Source of the DNA: Nostoc sp. KVJ20
Lineage (GTDB): Bacteria > Cyanobacteriota > Cyanobacteriia > Cyanobacteriales > Nostocaceae
Reading direction: 5' to 3'
Assembly: GCF_001712795.1 (NCBI RefSeq)
Contig: NZ_KV757561.1
Span: 1-57,619, forward strand
DNA length: 57,619 nucleotides
Part shown: positions 35,852-45,132 of the stretch, piece after piece
How positions within the stretch are numbered: the stretch's first letter is position 1
Layout of the letters: the number at the start of each line of letters is the position of its first letter
Made by a program: the position numbers and the translations under genes
Notes under the pieces: generated by a model
What the model was told of the DNA's origin: nothing
The model's database searches: none
What the model saw: the letters and a program-made list of their open reading frames with translations, nothing else

Positions 35852-36394
35852 TCAGCTAGGAGTTCCTGAAAAATTCAACCAAAGCAAACACGAGATGGTT
35901 AAACCAATGGCAATTAGCGCCACCCAGATAAAGCGATTATCTCTGGTATTGACCTGACTGAGATCAACGAATTCTGGCTCCGTAGGTTTAGGTTTTTGCT
36001 GAACAGAAGATTTAGTGGATTTAGCAGCTACAGAAATTTTGAGTTCATTATCGGGTAGTGCGGCCAAATCAGGGATTTCGGTCATCCATTCGCTAGGTCT
36101 TTTCAGCTTTGGTGCTTTTAAAATGTAAAGCATCCGTCGCGCTTGTTTGCTGGTTTCAAAATAGGGATGGCGTTTGAGTCTTTCGCAAAGAGCGATCGCA
36201 TCATCGGTGCGTCCAGCTGCTTCATAAGCTGTCACCAGATAAATTTCTACTTCACCCCCAAGCCGAGAATTACGAGCTAAAAGGGCGCTGGCCTTTTCTA
36301 AATTTTCTACAGCTTCGCGGTATTGCCCATTTTCAAAGGCAATTTTTCCAGTCTGGTAGTGGGTTTTAGCAATTTCTAAACTTTCTGCACTCAC
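35852..36394 (-). CDS. TPR protein with C-terminal membrane anchor
   Basis: A 180-residue protein, GTG start at 36394. N-terminal TPRs (SLEIAKTHYQTGKIAFENGQYREA and GEVEIYLVTAYEAAGRTDDA, both shortened), a linker with KLKRPSEWMTEIPDL, and one C-terminal hydrophobic helix (FIWVALIAIGLTISCLLWL). It is probably tail-anchored with the TPRs in the cytoplasm. The family is common in cyanobacteria without a known role. Confidence 0.82.
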   Translation of the reverse strand: MSAESLEIAKTHYQTGKIAFENGQYREAVENLEKASALLARNSRLGGEVEIYLVTAYEAAGRTDDAIALCERLKRHPYFETSKQARRMLYILKAPKLKRPSEWMTEIPDLAALPDNELKISVAAKSTKSSVQQKPKPTEPEFVDLSQVNTRDNRFIWVALIAIGLTISCLLWLNFSGTPS

Positions 36395-36566
36395 GTCTTA
36401 TATAAAAATCAGCACTGTTTTCATTTTGCCAATGTCAGCAATCTTTTTGGAATCTTTTCAAAAGCTGGCAATCTGAAAGTGGATAAACTTCTAAAATTTT
36501 AACTAAGTAGCTGCGACTATTTTCTGATTAAAAATTCCGGTATCTTATGCAGGTGAGCAAAATATC

Positions 36567-37001
36567 TTGAAAATCAAGCATTCACAACTGAATTGGCTCC
36601 TAGCAGGTATGACTTTAGCAGTGATGGGTGTAAGCATTACTCCAGCTTCCGCCCAGCGTGCGATCGTGATTGATGGTGGCTATGGAGTTAGGCATAGCTG
36701 CGGAGCTGCTTGTCGTCAGACATCGCCATCTGTCGGTTCCTTTATTTATGGTAGTCCGATTCCTACACCTATGCCTGTAGACCCAGCAACAGGATTAATC
36801 CCACAACGCAATCATTTCCGCGATTATTCCTATCCTCAATTCAGGCAAAATGTGAGAAATTCCACCCTGATTAATCCAACTCTGGTTAATCCGTCAATTC
36901 GAGACTCAACCATAGTTAATCCGGTGATTATCAATAATTCATGGCGTCGTACACCATTTAGTGGCGGGCGATCGCGGGTTATTATTACCTATCCCCGCTA
37001 G
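36567..37001 (+). CDS. Secreted protein of unknown function
   Basis: 144 residues with a clear signal peptide (LLAGMTLAVMGVSITPASAQ) from a TTG start at 36567. The mature part has two cysteines (HSCGAACRQ) that could form a disulfide, a Pro-rich stretch, and short degenerate repeats of STLINPTLVNPS / DSTIVNPVIINNS type. It may be periplasmic or cell-surface. No family is recognised beyond its likely conservation in Nostocales. Confidence 0.7.
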   Translation: MKIKHSQLNWLLAGMTLAVMGVSITPASAQRAIVIDGGYGVRHSCGAACRQTSPSVGSFIYGSPIPTPMPVDPATGLIPQRNHFRDYSYPQFRQNVRNSTLINPTLVNPSIRDSTIVNPVIINNSWRRTPFSGGRSRVIITYPR

Positions 37002-37042
37002 AGAAGTGGAGGAGCAGTAGGAGAACTCCTCACTCCTCACTC

Positions 37043-37939
37043 CTAAGAGGTAAACTGCGAACCGAGAATCATCGTCCCAATCCCAACATCAGTAAAGATT
37101 TCTAGTAATAGGGCGTGGGGAATGCGGCCATCAATGATGTGTGCTGCACGGACTCCTTGAGCAAGCGATCGCACACAACAACTTACTTTGGGAATCATCC
37201 CACCACTGACTATACCATTAGCAATCAACTCGCGAGCTTCGCGGATATCTACTTTCGGAATCAAAGTAGATTGGTCTTTGTAATCTTTTAAAATTCCACT
37301 GGTATCGGTCAGTAAAATTAACTTTTCTGCTCCTAGTGCAGCAGCGATTTCTCCGGCTACAGTATCAGCATTGATGTTATAAGCTTGTCCCGTTTCGTCT
37401 GCGGCGACGCTGGACACTACCGGAATATAGCCATTGCTAGCGAGGGTGTCCAAAATCTTGATGTTGACATTGCTAACTTCCCCCACAAAGCCGATGCCTT
37501 CTTGACCTTGAGGACGGGCTGTAAATAGATTACCGTCTTTACCGCAAAGTCCTACAGCCAATCCACCAGCTTGGTTAATCAGCGCGACAATTTCTTTATT
37601 AACTCGACCAACTAAAACCATTTCCACCACATCCATTGTGGCAGCATCAGTGACTCGCAAACCATTCTTAAATTGTGGTTCGATGCCCAGCTTATCTAAC
37701 CAACTGTTAATTTCTGGGCCACCACCGTGTACTACAATCGGACGCAAGCCCACGCAGGATAAGAATACAATGTCGCGGATAACTTTGTCTTTGAGTGCGC
37801 TATCTTTCATAGCTGCACCACCATATTTGACAACAACAGTGCGACCGGCAAATTGTTGAATATAAGGTAGTGCTTCGCTTAGTACACGTACACGAGTGGC
37901 TTCAGCTTGCCTGATGTATTCAGAATCGTTGTCCGTCAT
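37043..37939 (-). CDS. argB: Acetylglutamate kinase
   Basis: Second step of arginine synthesis: phosphorylates N-acetylglutamate; in cyanobacteria it is activated by PII (GlnB). 298 residues from ATG 37939 ([20 protein letters not shown]), matching Nostoc homologues; the frame is open to 38053 but that extension is not family-like. Motifs: [39 protein letters not shown], and the arginine-sensing C-terminus [14 protein letters not shown]. The N-terminal helix typical of the arginine-inhibited hexameric form is present. Confidence 0.96.
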   Translation of the reverse strand: MTDNDSEYIRQAEATRVRVLSEALPYIQQFAGRTVVVKYGGAAMKDSALKDKVIRDIVFLSCVGLRPIVVHGGGPEINSWLDKLGIEPQFKNGLRVTDAATMDVVEMVLVGRVNKEIVALINQAGGLAVGLCGKDGNLFTARPQGQEGIGFVGEVSNVNIKILDTLASNGYIPVVSSVAADETGQAYNINADTVAGEIAAALGAEKLILLTDTSGILKDYKDQSTLIPKVDIREARELIANGIVSGGMIPKVSCCVRSLAQGVRAAHIIDGRIPHALLLEIFTDVGIGTMILGSQFTS

Positions 37940-38280
37940 GAGGAGCCGCCGTTGAGAGTTAAAACCTATTTCAGTAAGTGTAGAAGACTTTGTAACCTGT
38001 AACAATGTCTTGTGGCTGCCAAGAGCAAAATAAGCTTTTTGTATAAGTATCACTTACAAAAACTTATTTTAAGATACAAGATTAGGTGCAGCGTTAGCGG
38101 AACCCAACATTATAAATAAACTGCTTAAGGAGCAATATTTCAGTACAACATTATGCCTGATGGTAGTGTTCGGAATAACTGATACCAAATAAATCACTGT
38201 TGCCAGATTACCCGACATAACAAGCAAGCGATCGCTCCTTCAAACCTCTAGAATTGAAATCATTCGGCTGAAGCTAGGGA
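37940..38280. other. Spacer between argB and Uma2 gene
   Basis: Divergent promoter region. It contains a GCAGCGTTAGCGGAACCC short dispersed repeat at about 38091 and one HIP1 site near 38230; no gene or hairpin beyond these was seen. Confidence 0.5.
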
Positions 38281-38889
38281 ATGAAAATGACCACGCTGCT
38301 AATTCAAACTGAAAGCACACCCCTAACGGTAAATTTCCCCTCCCTTGTGCAGATGACAAATGAGCAGTTCTACGAATTCTGCCAAGCCAATGGAGATTTA
38401 CGAATTGAGCGTACTGCCAATGGGGAAGTCATCATTATGCCACCAGCTTTTTCAGATACGGGCAACCGTAACTTTAACATTGCTGCACAGCTTGGGTATT
38501 GGACTGAACAAGATGGCACTGGCATAGGCTTTGACTCCAGTGCAGGTTTTACACTACCCAATGGAGCGATGCGTTCCCCTGATGCTTCTTGGATTGAACT
38601 GGAGCGCTGGAATGCTTTAACAGATGCACAAAAAGCCTCATTTGCACCAATTTGTCCCAGCTTTGTGATTGAGTTACGCTCCTCTAGCGATCGCCTGATA
38701 AAATTACAAGACAAAATGCAGGAGTATATCGATAACGGTGCGTTACTAGGCTGGTTAATTGATCGGCAAAATCGAAAAGTCTACATTTACCGTATGAATC
38801 GAGAACTTGAAATTTTGGATAATCCCGAAGTAGTTAGTGGCAATCCAGAATTACCAGGATTTATCCTGCGTATGGGCAAAATTTGGTAA
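38281..38889 (+). CDS. Uma2-family putative endonuclease
   Basis: 202 residues. Uma2 core: EQFYEFCQANGDLRIERTANGEVIIM (shortened) near the N-terminus, SPDASWI (99-105), FVIELRSSSD with E131, and D137/K141/K145 in DRLIKLQDKMQEYI; LLGWLIDRQNRKVYIY closes the fold. All expected catalytic residues are present. ATG 38281; a second ATG two codons later is equally possible. Alone between argB and the convergent aroK. Confidence 0.9.
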   Translation: MKMTTLLIQTESTPLTVNFPSLVQMTNEQFYEFCQANGDLRIERTANGEVIIMPPAFSDTGNRNFNIAAQLGYWTEQDGTGIGFDSSAGFTLPNGAMRSPDASWIELERWNALTDAQKASFAPICPSFVIELRSSSDRLIKLQDKMQEYIDNGALLGWLIDRQNRKVYIYRMNRELEILDNPEVVSGNPELPGFILRMGKIW

Positions 38890-38896
38890 CTTACGC

Positions 38897-39442
38897 CTAA
38901 TGTGAAACTTGTGTTTTGAGAATGTTGGGAATTCCCTCAAGTACTCGCTTGGCAATGTCTTCAGGTGTATCCCCCTCTCGCTCGGTGATGTGCAAATCGG
39001 CTTGAGAGTATAGTGGTGTTCGTTGTTCGAGGAGCGATCGCAACTTAGCTTTAGGATCGGCATCTTGCAGCAGTGGTCTTGTGGTATCCTCAGCTAAACG
39101 GTTGTAAATTATCTCCACTGGCGCATCTAGCCACACTATCAACCCGTGGTGCAAGTAACCCCAGTTTTCTCGCCGCAGTACAATGCCCCCACCAGTTGCT
39201 ATAGTCAACTTTGTAAAAGCACAGACTTGTGAAAGTACATCGCTTTCTAACTGACGAAATCCTGCTTCACCTTCTTGGGCAAATAACTGATTGATAGATT
39301 TACCTGTTGCTTGGGCAATAACATCATCGGTATCGACAAACCCATAGCCCAGTTCCTTTGCTAGTAAGTGCCCTACTGTCGTCTTACCAACGCCCATCAT
39401 CCCAATTAAGTACAGGTTGACTCCTTGTAATAAGCTGCTCAC
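38897..39442 (-). CDS. aroK: Shikimate kinase
   Basis: Phosphorylates shikimate at the 3-hydroxyl in aromatic amino acid synthesis. 181 residues, GTG start at 39442. Walker A GMMGVGKTT (14-22), shikimate-binding DTDD (37-40) and GGG (84-86), and the lid region EDTTRPLLQ are intact. Confidence 0.96.
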   Translation of the reverse strand: MSSLLQGVNLYLIGMMGVGKTTVGHLLAKELGYGFVDTDDVIAQATGKSINQLFAQEGEAGFRQLESDVLSQVCAFTKLTIATGGGIVLRRENWGYLHHGLIVWLDAPVEIIYNRLAEDTTRPLLQDADPKAKLRSLLEQRTPLYSQADLHITEREGDTPEDIAKRVLEGIPNILKTQVSH

Positions 39443-39615
39443 CAGTTGCTTCGCTCCAATTATTAGTTCTGAGTCACAGTTTAAAATTATAAACTCAATG
39501 ACTCAATCTAAGATTTAAAAATACGGAGTTTTGCATCTATCTCGCAACCAGATATACAAAAGAGCGATCGCGCTATGGGTAGTCACAAAGGCGACGCACC
39601 CATCCCAACCAAAAC

Positions 39616-39644
39616 GTAGGGGTTTAGCATTGCTAAACCCCTAC
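39616..39644. repeat. REP palindrome 1
   Basis: GTAGGGGTTTAGCA and its exact reverse complement, separated by one base. It sits 19 bases beyond the stop of the RAYT gene. Confidence 0.85.
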
Positions 39645-39662
39645 ACGCCAACACATCTACGA

Positions 39663-40229
39663 CTAAAAAGGTACATCTAATAGCAAACCGTGCTGCTGGG
39701 AAATATCACCAGGATTTTCACGATCATTTTCCCATCCTAAAGGATTATTAATAATATATTTTCTAATTGATTCTAAAGATTCTTCATTGCTATTAATATG
39801 TTCATAAAAATTTCTTTGCCATACTGAAGATATACCTTTTAGATTGCAAATTTGATTAATCTTTTTGGTAACGGCACTTTTATAAGACCTAATCACACAA
39901 GGAATTGAACCAGATACCATTTTGCCATACTTCCTTAGCTCATTCTCGCTGGTAATTGTGTTATGAATCCATAATATTCCATGAATATGATTGGGCATAA
40001 TCACAAATATATCTAATTGTATGTGTGGAAAATGTTGAGGAATTTCTTGCCAGCAGTCACAAGCAATCGTCCCTAGCAAATTGAATTTCATTTCTCCTTG
40101 TTTGATATCACCAAAGATACATTGTCTGTTTTTTGTACAAATGGTAATGAAATATGCACCTTCTTGGGTGTAATCATAATCTTTTAATCGAATAGAACGG
40201 CGATGGTGAATTTGTGGATTATAAAACAC
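39663..40229 (-). CDS. REP-associated tyrosine transposase (RAYT, IS200-like Y1)
   Basis: 188 residues of the TnpA_REP (RAYT) family. HUH motif His-Ile-His at 81-83 in IMPNHIHGIL; catalytic Tyr142 in WQRNFYEHI; the N-terminus LKDYDYTQEGAYFITICTKNR is typical. RAYTs cut and mobilise REP palindromes at single-strand level and are usually single-copy, domesticated genes. Three copies of a 29-base palindrome (39616, 40339, 40489) flank this gene, which is strong support that these are its substrates. ORF complete, likely active. Confidence 0.92.
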   Translation of the reverse strand: MFYNPQIHHRRSIRLKDYDYTQEGAYFITICTKNRQCIFGDIKQGEMKFNLLGTIACDCWQEIPQHFPHIQLDIFVIMPNHIHGILWIHNTITSENELRKYGKMVSGSIPCVIRSYKSAVTKKINQICNLKGISSVWQRNFYEHINSNEESLESIRKYIINNPLGWENDRENPGDISQQHGLLLDVPF

Positions 40230-40338
40230 TGTTATTTTGAGGACTTATCTTGATAAAAGTGAATTTCTGGTGATGGTCACATCGTTGGTATTATTACATT
40301 GTAATCCCGTAATATCATGACCTACTAGGTATTACGGC

Positions 40339-40367
40339 GTAGGGGTTTAGCAATGCTAAACCCCTAT
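40339..40367. repeat. REP palindrome 2
   Basis: GTAGGGGTTTAGCA and TGCTAAACCCCTAT arms around one base; the last base differs from the other copies. Confidence 0.85.
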
Positions 40368-40488
40368 ATTTATTGACGATAGACGAGCGATCGCTTGTCA
40401 GGTTGGTAATGCTACCCCACGCTATTATTTTTATGATCGCTACCCTTAGACCTGATTGCACTCTTATTGCTATGCCCACAACGTCAGG

Positions 40489-40517
40489 GTAGGGGTTTAG
40501 CATTGCTAAACCCCTAC
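40489..40517. repeat. REP palindrome 3
   Basis: Identical to the copy at 39616. The three copies bracket the RAYT gene. The remainder of 40230-40991 has HIP1 sites and AT-rich sequence but no convincing gene. Confidence 0.85.
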
Positions 40518-40991
40518 AAATCTATTATTGATAATGTATTTAAAGTAACTTAGATAATAAATTAAAGATTCTTCTGTGAAATTACTACAAGTAATAAATT
40601 ACGAATTTGTCAGGAATGTAGTAAATTCGCTGAAGTAACTTGGTAATTGCTGCATAGCGATCGCTATGCTTAACGAAAAAATTAATATAGCTTGTTTGAA
40701 ACTTTATCCAAACAATATCTGTCTATCTAAATAATCAGGATTTTTACCCTGGTAGGTAATTTTAAGTATACACAATACTGTGTTTCTAACAGCACAGGGT
40801 CGTTATTCTAAAAGTTCAGTTATAACAAGCCCCACTCCATTAAATGTTTTTTGTAAAGGTGTAAATGATGACTTATTTGCTGCGATCGCTAAAAAAAACC
40901 TTGCAAAGTTGAAGTTTCGACGCAAAAACTACTGCATATTTCACCCCAATAAGCCTGAATGAATAAATATAGTATGAATGAGGTGTCAACC

Positions 40992-41189
40992 ATGACTCGA
41001 ATTCGTGACGTTGTACAAAGAGCTTTAGCTACTGGCTATTTGACAGTGGAAGCTGAAGATCAACTACGACAACTGTTGACTACCCGATATGACTTAGAAG
41101 ATTTTAATGCTTTCATGACTTTGCAGGAAGCTGCCATGACTGGTAAGGTCAAGCAGGAGTCTAGAGAGCAGTGTGGCATTAATAAGTAG
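40992..41189 (+). CDS. Small conserved-looking cyanobacterial protein
   Basis: 65 residues from ATG 40992, chosen because GAGGTG ends 6 bases upstream; ATGs at 40959 and 40974 are in frame but less well placed. Predicted all-helical: TRIRDVVQRALATGYLTVEAEDQL, then LTTRYDLEDFNAF, both charged amphipathic helices. It matches my memory of a short Nostocales protein of about 60 residues without known function. Confidence 0.65.
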   Translation: MTRIRDVVQRALATGYLTVEAEDQLRQLLTTRYDLEDFNAFMTLQEAAMTGKVKQESREQCGINK

Positions 41190-41208
41190 AGACCTAGCCT
41201 ACTACATC

Positions 41209-41916
41209 TCACCGACGGGGGCGTTTATCATCATCCTCAAAATCATCATCATCCTCAAAAAATTCCCAATCATCATCATCGGCTTGATTCGCTTGATTGC
41301 TAGTCGGCGGCTGATAAGGGGGGATGATTACTCGGTAATCAGCATCATAAACAGATTCACTTTTTCCCGCAGCTGTATTTTTTGGCTCACGGTAGCTGTA
41401 AGAATAAACTGAACCAGACTGAGAACTGCTTTTGGCTTCTGATTGACGTTCGTAAGTTTTAGAATCTCTAGGCTGTTGAGCTTGAGAATTGGGGGTAGGC
41501 GCTTCCTCTGACTTTTCATCAAAGTTCCAATCATCATCTCTACCATTTGTCTCCCAATCATCAAATACGTCACTGCTAGCCTCTTCTTTTTTACTAGCTG
41601 GTGGTGGAGGACTGGCAGGACGAGATGTTGGTTCTTCTCTCCGAGTTGCCTTTGCACGCGTTGAAGTTGCAGTTGCTCTGTTAGGAGTTTGGCGTTGTCC
41701 TCCTACAAAATAACTGGATAATTTAAACAAGGTAGCAATCAATACAGATGTGAAAGCACCAGTGGCAGTACTGAAAAAAATCCATATCGCTAGTGGTAAT
41801 GGTTGAGTTTTCACCCCCAAAAATACTAGCGATAGGGCAGGTGAGAAATTTTGGACTAACAACAGTGTTAGTCCTCCCAGTACTGCCACCAATAGAATTA
41901 AGCGAATTACAGCCAT
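41209..41916 (-). CDS. LapA/DUF1049-domain membrane protein with acidic tail
   Basis: A 235-residue protein. Two N-terminal TM helices (about 3-22 and 42-66) with LVQNFSPALSLVFLG between them are the DUF1049 (LapA) signature. The remainder is low-complexity: a Ser/Thr/Pro/Glu-rich linker with DDWETNGRDDDWNFDEKSE, ending in a run of Asp/Glu (DDDDWEFFEDDDDFEDDD) and RPRR. It is probably a plasma-membrane protein with a disordered, highly negative cytoplasmic tail. Function unknown in cyanobacteria. Confidence 0.82.
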   Translation of the reverse strand: MAVIRLILLVAVLGGLTLLLVQNFSPALSLVFLGVKTQPLPLAIWIFFSTATGAFTSVLIATLFKLSSYFVGGQRQTPNRATATSTRAKATRREEPTSRPASPPPPASKKEEASSDVFDDWETNGRDDDWNFDEKSEEAPTPNSQAQQPRDSKTYERQSEAKSSSQSGSVYSYSYREPKNTAAGKSESVYDADYRVIIPPYQPPTSNQANQADDDDWEFFEDDDDFEDDDKRPRR

Positions 41917-41929
41917 AGTAATTTTGTCG

Positions 41930-41985
41930 GTTGTCAGTGGTTAGTTGTCAGTGGTCAGTGGTCAGTTGTCAGTTATCAGTCTGAT
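41930..41985. repeat. STRR array (GGTCAGT/TGTCAGT)
   Basis: Successive GTCAGTGGTCAGTGGTCAGT-type heptamers immediately upstream of the DUF1049 gene (which reads away from them). No gene signal. Confidence 0.8.
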
Positions 41986-42089
41986 TACTCTTCACTAATT
42001 ACCGTTCACCGACTACTGACACTATCAGCCATCTCTATCATTACCCTTTTAGGACTATTGTGAAATTTCCGATGAGTCCACTGAGGGCG

Positions 42090-42710
42090 TTAGCGACGAC
42101 CTTCCCACCGCTGAATTGGGATGCAGTCAATATCTAGTTGATCTAAAGCACGGGCAACTACAAAATCAACTAAATCTTCGATGGTTTGGGGATTGTGATA
42201 CCAGGCGGGAATAGCAGGAACAACTCTAACTCCAACTTCTGCTAAAGAGGTTAAGTTACGCAGGTGGATGAGGCTAAAAGGCGTTTCACGCGGGACAATG
42301 ACCAGCTTTCGCCCTTCTTTGAGTTGGACATCCGCTGCCCGTTCTAGTAAATCGGAACTCAAGCCAACTGCTAGCTTTGCCACTGTACTCATGCTGCATG
42401 GAATGATCATCATCCCCAGAGTGGCAAAGGAACCACTGGCAATTCCGGCTCCAACATCACTCCAAGGATGGCAGCGGAGTTTACCCGAAAGTGCAACTCC
42501 AGCTTGCTCTCGCCAAAATTGTTCTTGCCCGGTTGGCTCTGGTGGCATCCGAATTTCCTGTTCTGACTGCCAAACCATGTAAGTTGATTTAGAGGCAACC
42601 AATTCAATGCTATACTCCGCTTCTAGCAAAAATTTGATCGCGCGAACAGCGTAAATCAGACCAGATGCGCCCGATACGCCTAAAATTAAAGGTTTGGTGT
42701 TATTTGACAC
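42090..42710 (-). CDS. ubiX: Flavin prenyltransferase UbiX
   Basis: Makes prenylated FMN, the cofactor of UbiD-type decarboxylases. 206 residues; GTG start at 42710. Rossmann signature LGVSGASGLIYAVRAIKFL at the N-terminus; ASGSFATLGMMIIPCSMSTVAKLA and LVIVPRETPFSLIHLRNL in the middle are characteristic. Starts 17 bases after the RNase R stop, so the two genes are cotranscribed. Confidence 0.96.
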   Translation of the reverse strand: MSNNTKPLILGVSGASGLIYAVRAIKFLLEAEYSIELVASKSTYMVWQSEQEIRMPPEPTGQEQFWREQAGVALSGKLRCHPWSDVGAGIASGSFATLGMMIIPCSMSTVAKLAVGLSSDLLERAADVQLKEGRKLVIVPRETPFSLIHLRNLTSLAEVGVRVVPAIPAWYHNPQTIEDLVDFVVARALDQLDIDCIPIQRWEGRR

Positions 42711-42727
42711 GTAAATTTTAGTGGATT

Positions 42728-45082
42728 TTACTCATCCTCAGAGTAAGGATCTAGGTCATCAGGCTCAATGTCATTTGGTAAATAAAGGTCTGAAAGCTCC
42801 TCACGAGAATCATTGCCAGTTAAACCTTTGGCTACACCATCACTGCCGACTGTTACCAAATCAATTTGCTGACGGTAGTAATCGACACTCTTAACTTGCA
42901 CAGCGACGCGATCGCCTAATCGATAAGAAGCGCGATTTTTGCGCCCAAATAGTGCCTGTTGTCTGGCGCGATATTCGTACCAATCATCTTTGAGAGAACT
43001 GACGTGTACCAATCCTTCCACCCGCAAAGGCACACCAGGATTACTGCTGGACTCCACTTCGGCGGCTGGTACTTCAATTTCCACAAAGAAACCGTAGGAT
43101 TGAACCCCGGTAATTACGCCTTGAAATACCTGACCGATGCGCTGCTTCATCAGTTGGGCTTTTTGCAGTCCAGCTAAATCGGCTTCAGCTTCTTGGACTT
43201 CTTTTTCTCGGTCGTTGATTTGGACAATTACCCTAGTTAAATCGCTTTGCAGTTCTTGTTGCAATTCTGGGGGTAAAACGTTCCAGTTAATTTCCTCGTG
43301 GCTGGAGGAGTGACGCAGGTTAACGCGCTCTCTGACACGGGTATTGCGGCGATCGCGTCCGTTTTCGAGTAGCGTGTAATACACTCTCTGCATCAGCAAA
43401 TCTGGGTAACGCCGTAAGGGAGCGCTAAAGTGGACATATTGCGGTAGTGCTAGACCAAAGTGAGATCCTTTGGTGGTACTGTACGCAGACGGCTTAAGTG
43501 TATCTTGTAATAAGTAAGTAAGAACTTGCTCAGAAGGAGATTCCGCAAAAGCTGTAGTCAAATGTTGATAATCTAAGGGTTGAATATCGACTTCTGCATC
43601 TAATGTGAGATCAACGCCTAAATTGACTGCCAATTTCAGCATTTCCTGAACATCTTCAACATCGGGTGTACCTTGGACTCGCCAGATAGCGGGAACACCA
43701 AGAGCATTTAAGTGAGTTGCGAACAGTTGGTTAACTAGCAGCACTAACTCCGTGAGTAGCGATCGCACTGGTAAATCATTGACCACCACAGCGCCTAAAA
43801 TCCCCTCATCATAATAGGCGTTTTGGCTAGGCGGCAGATTTAACTGGAGGCTACCACGATTCAACCGCACCTGTTTGACGGCTATTTGCAAGGCTTGGAG
43901 GTCTTGCAGGATTTGGGAAACCTGTGATGATTTATCTTGAGCTTCACCTGTGAGAATTGCTTGAGCTTGTTCTGTACTCAGTGCAGTCTCTACGTTAATT
44001 ACGCTGGGCTGAATTTCCCACTCCAGCACTTCTCCCGATTGGGGATCAATGGTAATTAAAAAAGAGATGGTTAAGCGATCGCTCCCAGGTACTAAAGAAC
44101 AGCGTTCTGCCACCACTGGTGGCAAAATTGGCAGCACTAATTCTCCCAGATACACTGATTTACCCCGTTTGAGAGCTTCTCGATCTAGGGCTTCGTCAGG
44201 TTGGACATAGTGAGAAACATCAGTGATATGAACGCCCAACAGCCAATTTCCGGCTAAGTTTTTTTCTAAACTAAAAGCGTTTTCTATAACTTTGGTATCG
44301 CCATTTACCCCTTCAATGGTGAGAGTAAACAAATTACGCAAATCTAGCCGATTTTTTAGGTCTGCTTTGAGCAGCTTTTTGGGCAACCTGGTAGCTGCTT
44401 CCAGGACATTATCTGGAAAAGTCCGGGAAAGGTCGTGTTTGCACGTAACTAAATCTATATCAGCAGCAGCTTCGGCATCGCTGCCGAGGATTTGCACCAC
44501 TCGACCGAGGGGAGGATATTGTGCCAACGGATAACGCAAAACTTCCACATGAACCAGGTGATCGATCGCTTCTTCCAGCTTTGCCTCATTAGGTTGAATC
44601 TTGAGTTCAAACAGCAATCGATCATCTAAAGGCACAGCTCGGAAACCAGTTTCCACCTGCTTAATCCGTGCCAGTAAAGTGTGGTTAGAACGTTCGAGAA
44701 TCAGCTTCACCTCCCCTTCGGGAGAGCGACGGCGGCTGCCTTCCTTGAGAACTCTAACCAAAACGCGATCGCCATTCCAAGCATTACTCAGATGACTTTC
44801 GCGGATGTAAATATCCTCAGCGCCTTCCACATCTTGAATAGCAAAGCAAAAGCCTTTACTAGAACAACGGAGTTTTGCCTCAATGATTCCGTCTTCTGAT
44901 ATCCGGCGGTACTTGCCCCGTTCCTTCACTAAAATACCGATTTTTTCAAGAACATCTAAGGCAATGTGAAGTTTGTGTAAGCTTTTTTCATCTTCACAGC
45001 CAAGTTTCTTTTCTAAAACCTTCCGAGCTACCAATTTATCATCGGTGAAATTGGCAAGGAGTGTAGCGATTGAAAATTCCAT
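42728..45082 (-). CDS. rnr: RNase II-family 3'-5' exoribonuclease (RNase R type)
   Basis: Processive hydrolytic exoribonuclease of 784 residues. Order: helical N-terminal part, cold-shock OB domains (about 60-200), RNB catalytic core from about 235 with LLGVHITDVSHYVQPDEALDREA and GDRLTISFLI-type segments (Asp cluster), HFSAPLRRYPDLLMQRV, and an S1 domain (about 640-740, GQVFQGVITGVQSYGFFVEI). A two-exonuclease role with PNPase is likely. The tail is acidic (DIEPDDLDPYSEDE). The first gene of an rnr-ubiX unit. Confidence 0.94.
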   Translation of the reverse strand: MEFSIATLLANFTDDKLVARKVLEKKLGCEDEKSLHKLHIALDVLEKIGILVKERGKYRRISEDGIIEAKLRCSSKGFCFAIQDVEGAEDIYIRESHLSNAWNGDRVLVRVLKEGSRRRSPEGEVKLILERSNHTLLARIKQVETGFRAVPLDDRLLFELKIQPNEAKLEEAIDHLVHVEVLRYPLAQYPPLGRVVQILGSDAEAAADIDLVTCKHDLSRTFPDNVLEAATRLPKKLLKADLKNRLDLRNLFTLTIEGVNGDTKVIENAFSLEKNLAGNWLLGVHITDVSHYVQPDEALDREALKRGKSVYLGELVLPILPPVVAERCSLVPGSDRLTISFLITIDPQSGEVLEWEIQPSVINVETALSTEQAQAILTGEAQDKSSQVSQILQDLQALQIAVKQVRLNRGSLQLNLPPSQNAYYDEGILGAVVVNDLPVRSLLTELVLLVNQLFATHLNALGVPAIWRVQGTPDVEDVQEMLKLAVNLGVDLTLDAEVDIQPLDYQHLTTAFAESPSEQVLTYLLQDTLKPSAYSTTKGSHFGLALPQYVHFSAPLRRYPDLLMQRVYYTLLENGRDRRNTRVRERVNLRHSSSHEEINWNVLPPELQQELQSDLTRVIVQINDREKEVQEAEADLAGLQKAQLMKQRIGQVFQGVITGVQSYGFFVEIEVPAAEVESSSNPGVPLRVEGLVHVSSLKDDWYEYRARQQALFGRKNRASYRLGDRVAVQVKSVDYYRQQIDLVTVGSDGVAKGLTGNDSREELSDLYLPNDIEPDDLDPYSEDE

Positions 45083-45132
45083 GCAGTGAACCGACCTTTG
45101 GTCAAAACATCATTTTTTGTTTAATCTAGTTC

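Noticed and set aside
37043..38053. 336-residue form of ArgB
   Set aside because: The first 38 residues have no family match; ATG 37939 gives the standard N-terminus and length.
40780..40962. 60-residue plus-strand ORF upstream of the small helical protein
   Set aside because: No ribosome-binding signal and no protein-like composition; lies in the AT-rich REP spacer.
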